Shown here: positions 53,883 through 61,739 of the stretch, piece by piece | Layout: each line of letters starts with the position of its first letter | Numbering within the stretch: the stretch's first letter is position 1 | Source: Granulicella sp. | Lineage (GTDB): Bacteria > Acidobacteriota > Terriglobia > Terriglobales > Acidobacteriaceae | DNA length: 64,000 bases | Assembly: GCA_027365345.1 (NCBI GenBank) | Contig: DAHXNO010000105.1 | Location: forward strand, 1-64,000 | Direction of reading: 5' to 3' | Program-made: the position numbers and the translations under genes | Notes under the pieces: generated by a model | Databases searched by the model: none | Told to the model about the DNA's origin: nothing | The model's input: only the letters and a program-made list of their open reading frames with translations

Positions 53883-55073
53883 ATGATCTACAATCTGCAC
53901 GCCTGCGGTATCTTTGGAGAGGAAGAGCGCGCCTTGTCGGCGCGCGCCTTTCCAGCTCCTCCCAGCGACGGCAGAACCGCTTTTGAGCGGGATCGGGACC
54001 GCATTGTTCAGGCGCGCGCCTTTCGACGCCTGGCGGGCAAGACGCAGGTATTCACCAGCCGGGCTTCCGACCACTTTCGCAGCCGCCTGACCCACACCAT
54101 TGAAGTTGCTCAGGTAGCGCGCCAGGTGGCTGGAGCGCTCAACCTGAATGCGGACATGGCTGAGACGCTGGCGTTGGTGCATGATATCGGCCATCCTCCC
54201 TTTGGCCACGCAGGGGAGCGTGCTCTTGACGCCTGTCTGAAAGAGCATGGCCTGCGCTTTGACCACAACCTGCACGCGCTGCGCATTGTAGAGAGCTTCG
54301 AGCAGCGATATGCAGGCCATCGCGGCTTGAATCTTACGCTGGGAACGCGCGAAGGGATCATCAAACACTCGCGCGACTACATCATCCAGGAGCATCCCGA
54401 GCTGGCCGAGTACTTTCCCGGCCAGAGGCCGCCGATTGAGGCGCAACTGATTGATCTGGCCGATGAGATCGCTTACCTGACAGCGGACCTGGATGACGGG
54501 GTGGAGTCTGGTCTGCTGGAGATCGGCCACATCCGGGAGCAGGTGGAGATTTTGCGGCAAAGCTATCTCGCCGTAGAGCGCGCCCATCCGGAGGCAGAGG
54601 AGAAGTACATCTTCCATGACGCGCTGCAGGCGATGCAGAAGACGCTGATTCTGGACCTGATCCGCAACACGGCGGAGAATGTCGTGCTGTCGGGGGCCAA
54701 GTCGCTTCAAGAGGTCCGAGCGCTCGATCATCGTGTAGCGGTTCTTTCGCCTGCGGCGGAGGAGCTGCGGCAGCAAGAGAAGCGCTACCTGTATGACAAC
54801 CTCTACACCTGCCCAGCGATGGAGCTGGAACATAAAAAGGCTGAGGAGGTGATCCAGGAGATGTTTGCCTTCTGGGTGAACTTTCCCGAAGAGCTGCCGG
54901 AGTCCTATGCGGAGGAGGTACGATCCGAGGGTCTGGCTCGGGTAGTAGCCGACTACATTGCAGGCATGACGGACCACTTCATCCTGTTGCAGTATGCCGA
55001 GGTGCGGCGCAAGATCCGGCTGGGGTACAGGTCAGTGAAGGGGCATCCAAGCTCTGCGGGCGACTCACTGTAA
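53883..55073 (+). CDS. dgt: dGTPase-like HD-domain triphosphohydrolase
   Basis: A 396-aa HD-superfamily protein of the deoxyguanosinetriphosphate triphosphohydrolase-like group. RDRIVQARAFRRLAGKTQVF and RSRLTHTIEVAQVARQVA lead to the HD motif ALVHDIGHPPFGHAGE. DHNLHALRIVE and DLADEIAYLTADLDDG continue the metal site. It hydrolyses dNTPs to deoxynucleoside and triphosphate and helps control dNTP pools. It starts with ATG 53883. tRNA-Glu follows 115 bp downstream. Confidence 0.9.
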   Translation: MIYNLHACGIFGEEERALSARAFPAPPSDGRTAFERDRDRIVQARAFRRLAGKTQVFTSRASDHFRSRLTHTIEVAQVARQVAGALNLNADMAETLALVHDIGHPPFGHAGERALDACLKEHGLRFDHNLHALRIVESFEQRYAGHRGLNLTLGTREGIIKHSRDYIIQEHPELAEYFPGQRPPIEAQLIDLADEIAYLTADLDDGVESGLLEIGHIREQVEILRQSYLAVERAHPEAEEKYIFHDALQAMQKTLILDLIRNTAENVVLSGAKSLQEVRALDHRVAVLSPAAEELRQQEKRYLYDNLYTCPAMELEHKKAEEVIQEMFAFWVNFPEELPESYAEEVRSEGLARVVADYIAGMTDHFILLQYAEVRRKIRLGYRSVKGHPSSAGDSL

Positions 55074-55124
55074 GGTCTCAAGAAGGGGCGCAGATTCGAG
55101 CCTCCGGAGGCGCTTGCGCCGTCT

Positions 55125-55153
55125 TTGACACACACCCCGGGTGTTGTTAGCGT
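55125..55153 (+). promoter_or_regulatory. Promoter for tRNA-Glu
   Basis: TTGACA (55125-55130) and TAGCGT (55148-55153) are separated by 17 bp, 35 bp before the tRNA. The spacer holds a GC palindrome, ACACCCCGGGTGT. Confidence 0.55.
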
Positions 55154-55187
55154 TAGAGAGGAGTCTATTCCTCGAAATAGATGCAGC

Positions 55188-55262
55188 GTCCCCGTCGTCC
55201 AGTGGTTAGGACATCGCCCTTTCACGGCGGTAACACGGGTTCGAATCCCGTCGGGGACGCCA
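55188..55262 (+). tRNA. tRNA-Glu (UUC anticodon); integration target
   Basis: A complete cloverleaf of 75 nt with encoded CCA. Acceptor GTCCCCG pairs with CGGGGAC, the anticodon loop is CTTTCAC (UUC), and the T-arm is CACGGGTTCGAATCCCGTG-like. The integrase gene ends only 8 bp beyond the CCA on the opposite strand, the classical arrangement of an island that uses the tRNA 3' end as attachment site and restores it on integration. Confidence 0.96.
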
Positions 55263-55269
55263 AATCTTT
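55240..55269. other. Probable att junction at the tRNA-Glu 3' end
   Basis: The T-arm/acceptor end of tRNA-Glu abuts a tyrosine integrase gene, so one attachment site should overlap it. I searched the rest of the window by eye for a second copy of the tRNA 3' end and saw none, so the other end is outside the window or lost. Confidence 0.5.
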
Positions 55270-56508
55270 TCAAGCACTTACAGAACTTGGCTCCGAATTC
55301 TTGGGTACACTCTCGGGTACACAATTTCTCCCACTTTCCGGTCGAATCATGGCAATGACCTTGCTTTGCGCCTGACGCTTGGCCAAGGTCACCGCCTGCG
55401 TATAGACATCCAGCGTGATCCTCGTGGAAGCATGCCGCAGAAGTTCCTGTACCGTCTTCACATCTTCTCCATTTGCCTTGAGCAACGTAGAGAAGGTGTG
55501 GCGAAAGGTATGCCAGGACAACTTCTTTGTGATGCCAGCGCGAAGGGCCGCTGGCTGGATGTAATACCGCATCAGCGAGGACAAATAGAGAGGATGTTGT
55601 CCGCGATTTCTGTCCGCACGATTGCTAGTGCTGGCAAAAATCCAGTCCTCCGGTTGAACACAAAGAGCATGTTGATACCACTCCATCAGGTCTTGCGCCA
55701 AATACTCGTCGAGTGGGACCGGTTTTTTGGATGCTTCCGTTTTACATTTGCCCACGACCAAATCGACGACTGAGCGCTCCACCCGCAGCAGATGGTTTTG
55801 GAAATCGACATCCCTCCATTGCAAGCCCGCAAGCTCTCCCCGACGCAGGCCGGTAGCCATGTCGAGAAACAGCAACACCCGCTCCCGCAATGCCAATTCT
55901 GACAGCAACGCACGCATTTCTTCGACCTCAAGGACCTCAGGAATGCGCTCCCGCTTACTGCTCTGCCGCACGCCGGATCCACGCACCGGTCCGGTGATCG
56001 GGTTACGGTCTGTGAACTCCCAACGAATGGCATGATTGAACAAAGCGCTCATCAGGTTTCGGATGCGAGCTTTCGTGGCGTTGGCGCGATCAATCTGCCG
56101 CAGCCATTGCTCCACGGCGATGGTTTTTATGTCCCCCAGCTTATGGTTGCCCCACCGGGGTGTGATCCATCGGTTGAGACAACTATCGTACCGGTCCCGC
56201 GTCGAATAGGCCTTGCCCTCTTCGCCGTTATCGACCAGTTCCGTCTCCCGGTAATGCTGGACCAGTATTTCCATCGTGATTGGCTTGTGATTGCCTGGGC
56301 CGTCGGCGTTGATTGCCAATCGCAGTCCGGCCACTGCTTTTTCTGCAGCGGTCTTGGATGGATACCGCTCAACCAGGCCAATTTGCTTTTTGCGTAAGAT
56401 ACGCTTTCCATCTGGCAGCGTTTCCCGCCATCGAAAAATCCAAACTGGTTCTCTGCTCCCGTTCATCGAAAGAGAGACACAGCCTTTTTGATACCGCGCC
56501 TTTCTCAT
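55270..56508 (-). CDS. Tyrosine recombinase (phage/ICE-type integrase)
   Basis: A 412-aa site-specific recombinase. An N-terminal arm-binding part (WRETLPDGKRILRKKQIG) and SAM-like core-binding domain (about 85-185) precede the catalytic domain. The catalytic set is visible: Arg in MATGLRRGELAGLQW, Lys after it, HTFRHTF, the later H in LRHASTRITL and the nucleophilic Tyr in DVYTQAV. It appears intact. Gene direction toward the tRNA and 8-bp spacing fit integration there. The excisionase-like gene lies 79 bp upstream on the same strand. Confidence 0.93.
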   Translation of the reverse strand: MRKARYQKGCVSLSMNGSREPVWIFRWRETLPDGKRILRKKQIGLVERYPSKTAAEKAVAGLRLAINADGPGNHKPITMEILVQHYRETELVDNGEEGKAYSTRDRYDSCLNRWITPRWGNHKLGDIKTIAVEQWLRQIDRANATKARIRNLMSALFNHAIRWEFTDRNPITGPVRGSGVRQSSKRERIPEVLEVEEMRALLSELALRERVLLFLDMATGLRRGELAGLQWRDVDFQNHLLRVERSVVDLVVGKCKTEASKKPVPLDEYLAQDLMEWYQHALCVQPEDWIFASTSNRADRNRGQHPLYLSSLMRYYIQPAALRAGITKKLSWHTFRHTFSTLLKANGEDVKTVQELLRHASTRITLDVYTQAVTLAKRQAQSKVIAMIRPESGRNCVPESVPKNSEPSSVSA

Positions 56509-56587
56509 AACGCCTCCTTTGCGTGAGGCGCGGACCGTACTGGTATTACGAATGTACCTCTGGAAACGACCATAGGCCAGTATTGAA

Positions 56588-56845
56588 TCATTGGGTATGT
56601 CCTTTGCGCGCGCGGAGCCATGTGTCCAGCTCTGAAGTCAGGAACCGCCAACGCTTCCGTTGGTCCCCCTCCCCGATCGGGTGCCCTGGAACTGTCCCCT
56701 TTCTTGCCAGCCGTTCCAGTGTTTTGGGGTGCATGCCTACAAGCTGCGCACCAGTCACGGCATCGACATATCTTTCTGGAATGCAACTTGAATTCAATAA
56801 CGCCCGCTCAAGCATTGTATTCATACGTTGCTCCAGTCTGCGCAT
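56588..56845 (-). CDS. Excisionase-like helix-turn-helix protein
   Basis: An 85-aa protein of the MerR-like/excisionase HTH type: YVDAVTGAQLVGMHPKTLERLARKG followed by PGHPIGEGDQRKRWRFLTSELDTWL. Such proteins direct integrases to excision or regulate the element. It is cotranscribed with int by position. An internal Met at residue 8 is an alternative start. The double palindrome element begins about 65 bp upstream of this gene. Confidence 0.8.
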   Translation of the reverse strand: MRRLEQRMNTMLERALLNSSCIPERYVDAVTGAQLVGMHPKTLERLARKGTVPGHPIGEGDQRKRWRFLTSELDTWLRARKGHTQ

Positions 56846-57312
56846 CTGATTTCTTTTCGTGAATGTGCTTCGTCCATGTGCCCAGAGTAGGCACTGGCCA
56901 GGCGGTCCCCTCGGAAAATTTTTCCGCGGAGTTTCCTAAAAGGAAAACCGCACAATTTGCGGTGCATTGGCGCGATGGACGCAGTCGGTCGCTGTGTCCA
57001 CGGAAGGCAATGTTCATGCGGGTATGCATGTTTTACGCATGGCGGAAGTGGATTGTCTCCCATCCAGCATTTTCCGGTCTTTTGCGCTCTCCGGCACTGC
57101 TGCGGGTCAAAATCCGGCGCCCTGGCGGCACGGCAGGTCTCTGCTTTTCCGGTTCCTCCCAAAACAAATTTGCCGCCCACTCCAGCGTCAAATTTCTTTT
57201 GGTTGCCCTCCCAAAAAGCGACCTTTGGCCTGGGGAGCCGGGACCCTTGCATGGCTGCGCCAGATGTGCCCGGAGAGCTTCAAAGACCCGGGCAGAAAAT
57301 GGAGATCAAGAC
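56846..57312. other. Island control region between xis and methyltransferase
   Basis: 467 bp with no supported gene; the track extends the methyltransferase frame through it, but that stretch has no homology to methyltransferases and starts inside the xis promoter. It contains the left copy of the double palindrome (56912-56946). Confidence 0.55.
56912..56946 (-). promoter_or_regulatory. Double-palindrome operator-like element, left copy
   Basis: CGGAAAATTTTTCCG (7+1+7, centre 56919) is followed by TTTCCTAAAAGGAAA (5-bp arms, centre 56939). The centres are 20 bp apart, two helical turns. It lies about 65 bp upstream of the leftward xis-int genes. The same unit recurs inverted at 59860-59894, upstream of the rightward trb operon. 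Confidence 0.7.
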
Positions 57313-58029
57313 ATGACAACCACAACCATCCGCGAAGAACAGCACCTCGCAACCAACACCATCCTGCACGGCGACTGCATCGACGTGATGCAGCAGATGC
57401 CCGCCGCAAGCGTCGATTTCATCCTCACTGATCCGCCGTATCTGGTGAACTACCGCGACCGCACGGGCCGCACGCTGCCGAACGATTGCGATGCCGAGTG
57501 GCTCAAACCAGCCATGGCAGCGGCGTTTCGCGTGTTGAAGCAAGACCGCCTGATGGCGTGTTTCTATGGCTGGCCGCGCGCCGATGATTTTCTCGATGCG
57601 TGGCGCAGCGCTGGCTTCCGCCCCGTGGGGCACTTCGTCTTCCGCAAGAGTTACACGTCGAGCGCGCGGTATATGAAGTGCCAGCACGAGCAGGCGTACC
57701 TGCTGGCCAAGGGCAGGCCGCCGCTGCCGAAGTGTCCGCTGCCCGACGTGCAGCGGCTGATCTACACCGGCAACCCGCTGCATCCCACGCAGAAGGCCGT
57801 CCTGTCGCTGGCGCGGCTGGTGCGCACTTTCACGCTGCCGGGCGAGCTGGTGCTCGATCCCTTCTGCGGCTCGGCATCGAGCTGCGCGGCGGCGCTGCTG
57901 ACGGGGCGCAAGTACATTGGCGTGGAGATGGACCGTGTTTACCACGCTGCGGCCAGCGCCCGCATGACGCGCATTCATGGGAGGATCGCGCGCAAGCGGT
58001 CCTCCTGCGGCATCCCCACGGCTGCTTGA
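57313..58029 (+). CDS. Orphan DNA methyltransferase (N6-adenine/N4-cytosine, PF01555 type)
   Basis: A 238-aa enzyme. The catalytic motif is LTDPPYLVNYRDR near residue 38, and the SAM-binding motif LVLDPFCGSASSCAAALL is near the C-terminus, so the order is the beta class. HPTQKAVLSLARLV precedes it (usual HPTQKP). ATG 57313 has GGAG upstream; the 388-aa track version includes the noncoding control region. No restriction gene is adjacent. Methylases of this type are common cargo of conjugative elements, where they protect incoming DNA or alter regulation. Specificity is unknown. Confidence 0.88.
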   Translation: MTTTTIREEQHLATNTILHGDCIDVMQQMPAASVDFILTDPPYLVNYRDRTGRTLPNDCDAEWLKPAMAAAFRVLKQDRLMACFYGWPRADDFLDAWRSAGFRPVGHFVFRKSYTSSARYMKCQHEQAYLLAKGRPPLPKCPLPDVQRLIYTGNPLHPTQKAVLSLARLVRTFTLPGELVLDPFCGSASSCAAALLTGRKYIGVEMDRVYHAAASARMTRIHGRIARKRSSCGIPTAA

Positions 58030-58307
58030 TTTTGGCCACGTTGCGGACGCGCGTCAAGACGTCCGCATCCTTCCCCCTGCACGGCATCGCGTCTTGACCC
58101 GCGCCCGCCCGTGGCCCCGCCTGCTGGCTGCCGTGAGAATGCCCATGCTGTGCGCTTTTCTCGCCACTGCAATTACAAAAGTGTCCGATCATGTTCCAAT
58201 AGCCATCCGCGTCCGTGAGTGCATTGGCGATTTACCACTTGTTGTAAGTTCCCCAAGTGTGCCGCTGCGCATGCCGGGCACGAGTAAATTTAACTGCTGC
58301 GTGTGCA

Positions 58308-59000
58308 TTATCCCAGGAGGAATCCGATGGCGTCCGTGAGCAGATGGGCGATTATATTAGCGCCAAGATCGCGCTGCCATAAGTAAAGACCGGTGAGAAT
58401 AGCTCCTCCGAATCCTGCAATCATAAGGTGCGCCCACCCCCAATAGCCCAGATGTTCGAAGGTAAACGCCGCGCATGAGATTGCCGCCGCTCCCCATTGC
58501 GACCCGAGAATTTCTGTGAGGCGTTCTATCGCAAACCCTCGAAAATATATCTCCTCAAAGACGGCAGCGCGCACGACGATCAGGACTCGAAGCCGAAGCG
58601 GCAAAGCAGTGACAGCAGCCATTCCGGGTTCGCGGGGGGAAAGTCCTAATGCCGGATAGATGACCAAGTAGATAAAGGCCATGCCTCCAACCATGATCAG
58701 GGCTCCCAGAACCCCAAAAACAGCCGTCTTCCAATTTGGCCGTTTCAGTCCGATGGAAGAGAGCGGACGGCGCTCGACTAGAAGGACATAGGCAAGCAGG
58801 ACGAGAGTGAGCACCCAAAATACAACTTCGCGCCACCCTTGCGCAGACAGGCTTTCTCCATGAACCAGCCAGCCGGGAATAGGCAGGGAGAGGATCACTA
58901 GCAGCGCGACGGTACCCACCAATCTCGCCAGAGATGGTCGGACAGGATGGCGGTCAGAGATTGTGGCCGCGGCTTGTGGCGCGAACTCTTTGGCTGACAT
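58308..59000 (-). CDS. CPBP-family intramembrane metalloprotease
   Basis: A 230-aa membrane protein with about six helices. The three CPBP/Abi motifs are intact: FEEIYFRGF (EExxxR), FTFEHLGYWGW with the metal His, and NIIAHLLTDAIGF. The family includes eukaryotic Rce1 and bacterial bacteriocin-immunity or regulatory proteases. It is divergently paired with a TetR regulator across 80 bp, which likely controls it. The track start at 59066 would run into the shared promoter; ATG 59000 is preferred. Confidence 0.87.
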   Translation of the reverse strand: MSAKEFAPQAAATISDRHPVRPSLARLVGTVALLVILSLPIPGWLVHGESLSAQGWREVVFWVLTLVLLAYVLLVERRPLSSIGLKRPNWKTAVFGVLGALIMVGGMAFIYLVIYPALGLSPREPGMAAVTALPLRLRVLIVVRAAVFEEIYFRGFAIERLTEILGSQWGAAAISCAAFTFEHLGYWGWAHLMIAGFGGAILTGLYLWQRDLGANIIAHLLTDAIGFLLG

Positions 59001-59044
59001 GAGTGCTCCTTGGAGTGGATCGATCTCCACTATCCCAAAAAAGA

Positions 59045-59074
59045 TTGACTGTAACGACCGTAACATGTAACGAT
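59045..59074. promoter_or_regulatory. TetR/CPBP shared promoter with GTAAC repeats
   Basis: The 80-bp divergent gap holds three GTAAC repeats (59051, 59060, 59067), two of them as GTAACGA, just after a TTGACT -35-like hexamer. This is a plausible operator for the adjacent TetR protein. Confidence 0.4.
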
Positions 59075-59080
59075 AGTGTC

Positions 59081-59680
59081 ATGTCAAGTAGAAAGATCGA
59101 ACTGCTGGATGCCTCGCTCCGGTATCTGGTCAAGCACGGCGTGGCGAACATTTCTCTGCGGCCCATGGCCGCTGCGCTTGGCACCAGTCCGCGAATCTTG
59201 ATGTTTCACTTCAAATCGAAGGAAGCCTTGCTCCAGGACGTTTTTGGGGAGCTGAATTCTCGTCTACAGGCTTCGTTGCGAACGATGACTCCCACTGATT
59301 TCGATCCTTTGCGTGTTCCTCCTCTGAAACGCTTTTGGCAATGGGCCACCAGAAAAGACAATTTTCCGTATTTTCGCCTGCTCTACGAAGCCCAGATTGT
59401 TGCCCTGCAAAATCCAAAGGAATATGGCCGCTATCTGGAGAAAGCCTCCGGTGATTGGCAGGCGGTGGTCTTTGACTCGATGTCTGCCTCACTGAAAAGC
59501 AAGGCGATGGCCTCCCTCTGCATTGCCGTCTTCGACGGACTGATGTTGGAGCGGATGAGCACCGGAAACAGTTCCCGCCTGACGGAATCTTTGGACCTCT
59601 TCATTGCAATGGCCACCAAGCCTTCACCGTCTGGCAAATCGCGCCGATTGGATCGCAGACGAGACCGAGCAGTGCAGTAA
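59081..59680 (+). CDS. TetR-family transcriptional regulator
   Basis: A 199-aa regulator. The N-terminal HTH is KIELLDASLRYLVKHGVANISLRPMAAALGTSPRILMFHFKSKEALLQDVF in pattern, a clear TetR domain. The C-terminal ligand-binding half is rich in helices (FRLLYEAQIVALQNPKEYGRYL). ATG 59081 is preferred; the 225-aa track version overlaps the divergent gene's promoter. It probably represses itself and the CPBP gene. Ligand is unknown. Confidence 0.88.
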   Translation: MSSRKIELLDASLRYLVKHGVANISLRPMAAALGTSPRILMFHFKSKEALLQDVFGELNSRLQASLRTMTPTDFDPLRVPPLKRFWQWATRKDNFPYFRLLYEAQIVALQNPKEYGRYLEKASGDWQAVVFDSMSASLKSKAMASLCIAVFDGLMLERMSTGNSSRLTESLDLFIAMATKPSPSGKSRRLDRRRDRAVQ

Positions 59681-59985
59681 TCTCAGCAAGGACGTAGTTG
59701 TCAGACGCACCGCAAAAAGAAGCGCAAGATTTTGCGCGAGTTGTCGCCTACAGGCCAATGCACTCGCCCAACACCGTGTAATGCTCTCATAGCGATCTGA
59801 CCTCGGTAGCTTCCCACCCGAAAATCTTCCTTCCATATCACAAGAATTGAAACTCCCGATTTCCTTTTAGGAAATTGCGCGGAAAAGTTTTCCGACTGGC
59901 AGTGGTTTCTGCGGCCTTACTTTCGCTGAAGACGCGGAGTTCACGATCTCCGCAAATCATCGAGCGAAGGAAGGGAGAGCCGTCC
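59681..59985. other. Region upstream of the conjugation operon
   Basis: 305 bp without a supported gene, holding the right copy of the double palindrome (59860-59894). The track begins the pilin ORF at 59875 inside that element; no signal peptide or homology supports that start. Confidence 0.5.
59860..59894 (+). promoter_or_regulatory. Double-palindrome operator-like element, right copy
   Basis: TTTCCTTTTAGGAAA (centre 59867) and CGGAAAAGTTTTCCG (7+1+7, centre 59887), again 20 bp apart. It is the reverse complement of the left copy apart from a few bases, and lies about 90 bp upstream of the trbC-like gene. Relative to its downstream gene it has the same orientation as the left copy has to xis. 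Confidence 0.7.
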
Positions 59986-60318
59986 GTGTCCAACCATATC
60001 AGGAAGCTTTTTGCCAACCCTCATCGCCCGCAATGGAAGCGGGCCGCATCCATTGCCGCCATTGCCATAGCCGTGACCACACCGCTATACGCTCAACAGG
60101 CCGGGGGCGGCAGCCCGTGGGAGAACGCGGTCGGCGTCCTCGAACAGGCCTTTACCGGACCGATCGCCACGGGACTGAGCCTGGTGGCCATCGTGGTGGG
60201 CGGCCTGATGTTCGCCTACGGCGACGGCCAGTCGAAACGCATGTTGGCCGGGATCGTCTTCGGCATCGGCATGGCCATCGGCGCGGTCAACTTTATGGCC
60301 TGGCTCTTTCCGGGGTAG
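59986..60318 (+). CDS. TrbC/VirB2-type conjugative pilin
   Basis: A 110-aa prepilin. A long leader (RAASIAAIAIAVTTPLYAQQ) ends in an Ala-rich cleavage region, then two hydrophobic segments (IATGLSLVAIVVGGLMFAYG and IVFGIGMAIGAVNFMAWLF) separated by a short basic loop (DGQSKRM). This is the VirB2/TrbC pattern, the major T-pilus subunit. GTG 59986 has GGGAGAG upstream. It heads the truncated conjugation operon. Confidence 0.88.
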   Translation: MSNHIRKLFANPHRPQWKRAASIAAIAIAVTTPLYAQQAGGGSPWENAVGVLEQAFTGPIATGLSLVAIVVGGLMFAYGDGQSKRMLAGIVFGIGMAIGAVNFMAWLFPG

Positions 60319-60426
60319 CTGCGTAGGCAAAACGGAACAGCAGGGCGCATGCAGACAGCGGTTGCAGAAAACAACGACAGCGCAACAACACAACGACATA
60401 TAAGGATGGGCAGAAAGGAGGGGCAG

Positions 60427-60738
60427 ATGGCGGCAGGCGGTCCTCGGCGGAACAAAGTGCACAAGGCGATGAATCGCCCGCTGACCATTCTGGGCGCGGA
60501 GCGGCGGCTGTTCTTCGTGGCGCTGATTGCAGGCGGGGCCGTCTTTTCGCTGATGCACAGCTTGCTGGGCGGCATTCTGTTGTTCGTTGTCGGGGTCGTC
60601 ATCGCGCGGATTGCGACCAAGCACGATGTTGAGATTCTCAGGATACTTTTCAACTCGGCAAAGTTCCGCAGGAGGTACGACCCCATGCAGTGGGAAGCAA
60701 CGGCAATCACCATAAGGAAACACCATGTTCAAGATTGA
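60427..60738 (+). CDS. TrbD/VirB3-like conjugation protein
   Basis: A 103-aa inner-membrane protein with two adjacent hydrophobic helices (RRLFFVALIAGGAVFSLM and LLGGILLFVVGVVIARIA) after the VHKAMNRPLTILGAER N-terminus typical of VirB3/TrbD. AAAGGAGGGG lies just upstream of ATG 60427. It overlaps the VirB4-like gene by 14 bp, as in intact Trb operons. Confidence 0.87.
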   Translation: MAAGGPRRNKVHKAMNRPLTILGAERRLFFVALIAGGAVFSLMHSLLGGILLFVVGVVIARIATKHDVEILRILFNSAKFRRRYDPMQWEATAITIRKHHVQD

Positions 60739-61603
60739 GCAAATCACGAAGGAGTGGAAGGAGGCCGGCGCCTTCATGGCGCAGGTGGACCCGTATGGCT
60801 TTTGGGACGAGCACTGCTTCCTGACGAAGTCCGGCGACCTGGGCTGCGCGCTGCAGGTTGGCGGCATCGATGCCGAGGGCCTCGACCATGCCGGACGGGA
60901 CCACGTGGTCAAACGCTTCGAAGCAGCACTGCGGACACTGGACGAAACGACGCGGCTGTATCAAATTCTCTTCCGCCACAACCGGCCAGAGATACCGCAC
61001 GAGGAGTACACGAACTCGCTGGTGCGCGCAACGGTGGAACAGCGCGCGGAGTTCCTCGCAGCCAAGGCAGACCGGCTGTACACCATCGAGATTTTCTGGA
61101 TCGTGATGGTCGATGGCAGCTACGCCAAGGCAGGCCTGCTCAACGCGTTATCGCAGTTGCCCAAATCGCCGCGTGCTTCGTTGCAGCAATTGCGCGCGCT
61201 GTTTTCCGCCAGCAAGGAACGAACGCTGCTGTACGAGCAGATCGAACGCGACCGGCTGCGGCTGGAGCAAAAGGTAAAGAGCTTGAGTGGGCAGATGAGC
61301 GACCTGACGACGGTCACCCTGCCAGGGGCGGAGGAGACATTCCGCATATTGCGGCGTCTCGTAAACTTCCGCCCCTTGAAGATTGAGCAGAGGAAACTGC
61401 ACGGGATGCGGCATCTCGACTGGCAGGTGTGCGACTCGGAACTGGAGGCGTATCGGGGCCACCTGCGCATTGCGCGACATGGTCTGCCGGGGACTGCTGC
61501 TGATGCTCCATCGTGCTGGGGCCATCGAGCTTCCCAAGGTGCGCTGGGTCAACCCCAACCCCTTTGTGCGCCGCCAGTGTCTGGGACAACGCAGAATCGG
61601 TGA
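60725..61603 (+). pseudogene. TrbE/VirB4-like ATPase, truncated and fused to foreign sequence
   Basis: The first 247 or so residues match the N-terminal domain of VirB4/TrbE (FLTKSGDLGCALQVGG, LPKSPRASLQQLRALFS, FRILRRLVNFRPLKIEQRKL, DWQVCDSELEAYRGHLRI). The match stops at about 61470 and the frame then reads unrelated sequence to a stop at 61603. The whole C-terminal ATPase part with Walker A and B motifs is missing; full proteins are about 800 aa. It cannot power secretion, so the conjugation module is not functional as it stands. The remainder of the trb operon is also absent. Confidence 0.87.
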
Positions 61604-61739
61604 CCTGCCTGCACTGTGCGGTGAAGTTTATGCCTGGCGGCGTCCCATCAACCGCGACCGTACCACCATCGACTGGAAGTTCACGCGCAAACATGCCCGC
61701 CGGAAACTGCATTACTCAATCACACGGACACGGTACTAG
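61470..61739 (+). pseudogene. Mobile-element debris (DUF4338/DruA-like and IS630-like fragments)
   Basis: In another frame than the VirB4 remnant, LRDMVCRGLLLMLHRAGAIELP resembles the N-terminal helical part of DUF4338/DruA-type proteins. Further on, RTTIDWKFTRKHARRKLHY resembles the end of some IS630-type transposases. Both matches are from memory and short. No intact transposase or terminal repeat is visible. The end abuts the TonB receptor gene. Confidence 0.4.

Noticed and set aside
56863-57312. N-terminal 150-residue extension of the methyltransferase ORF
   Set aside because: The methyltransferase fold begins at 57313; the extension runs through the palindrome element and the xis promoter and looks noncoding.
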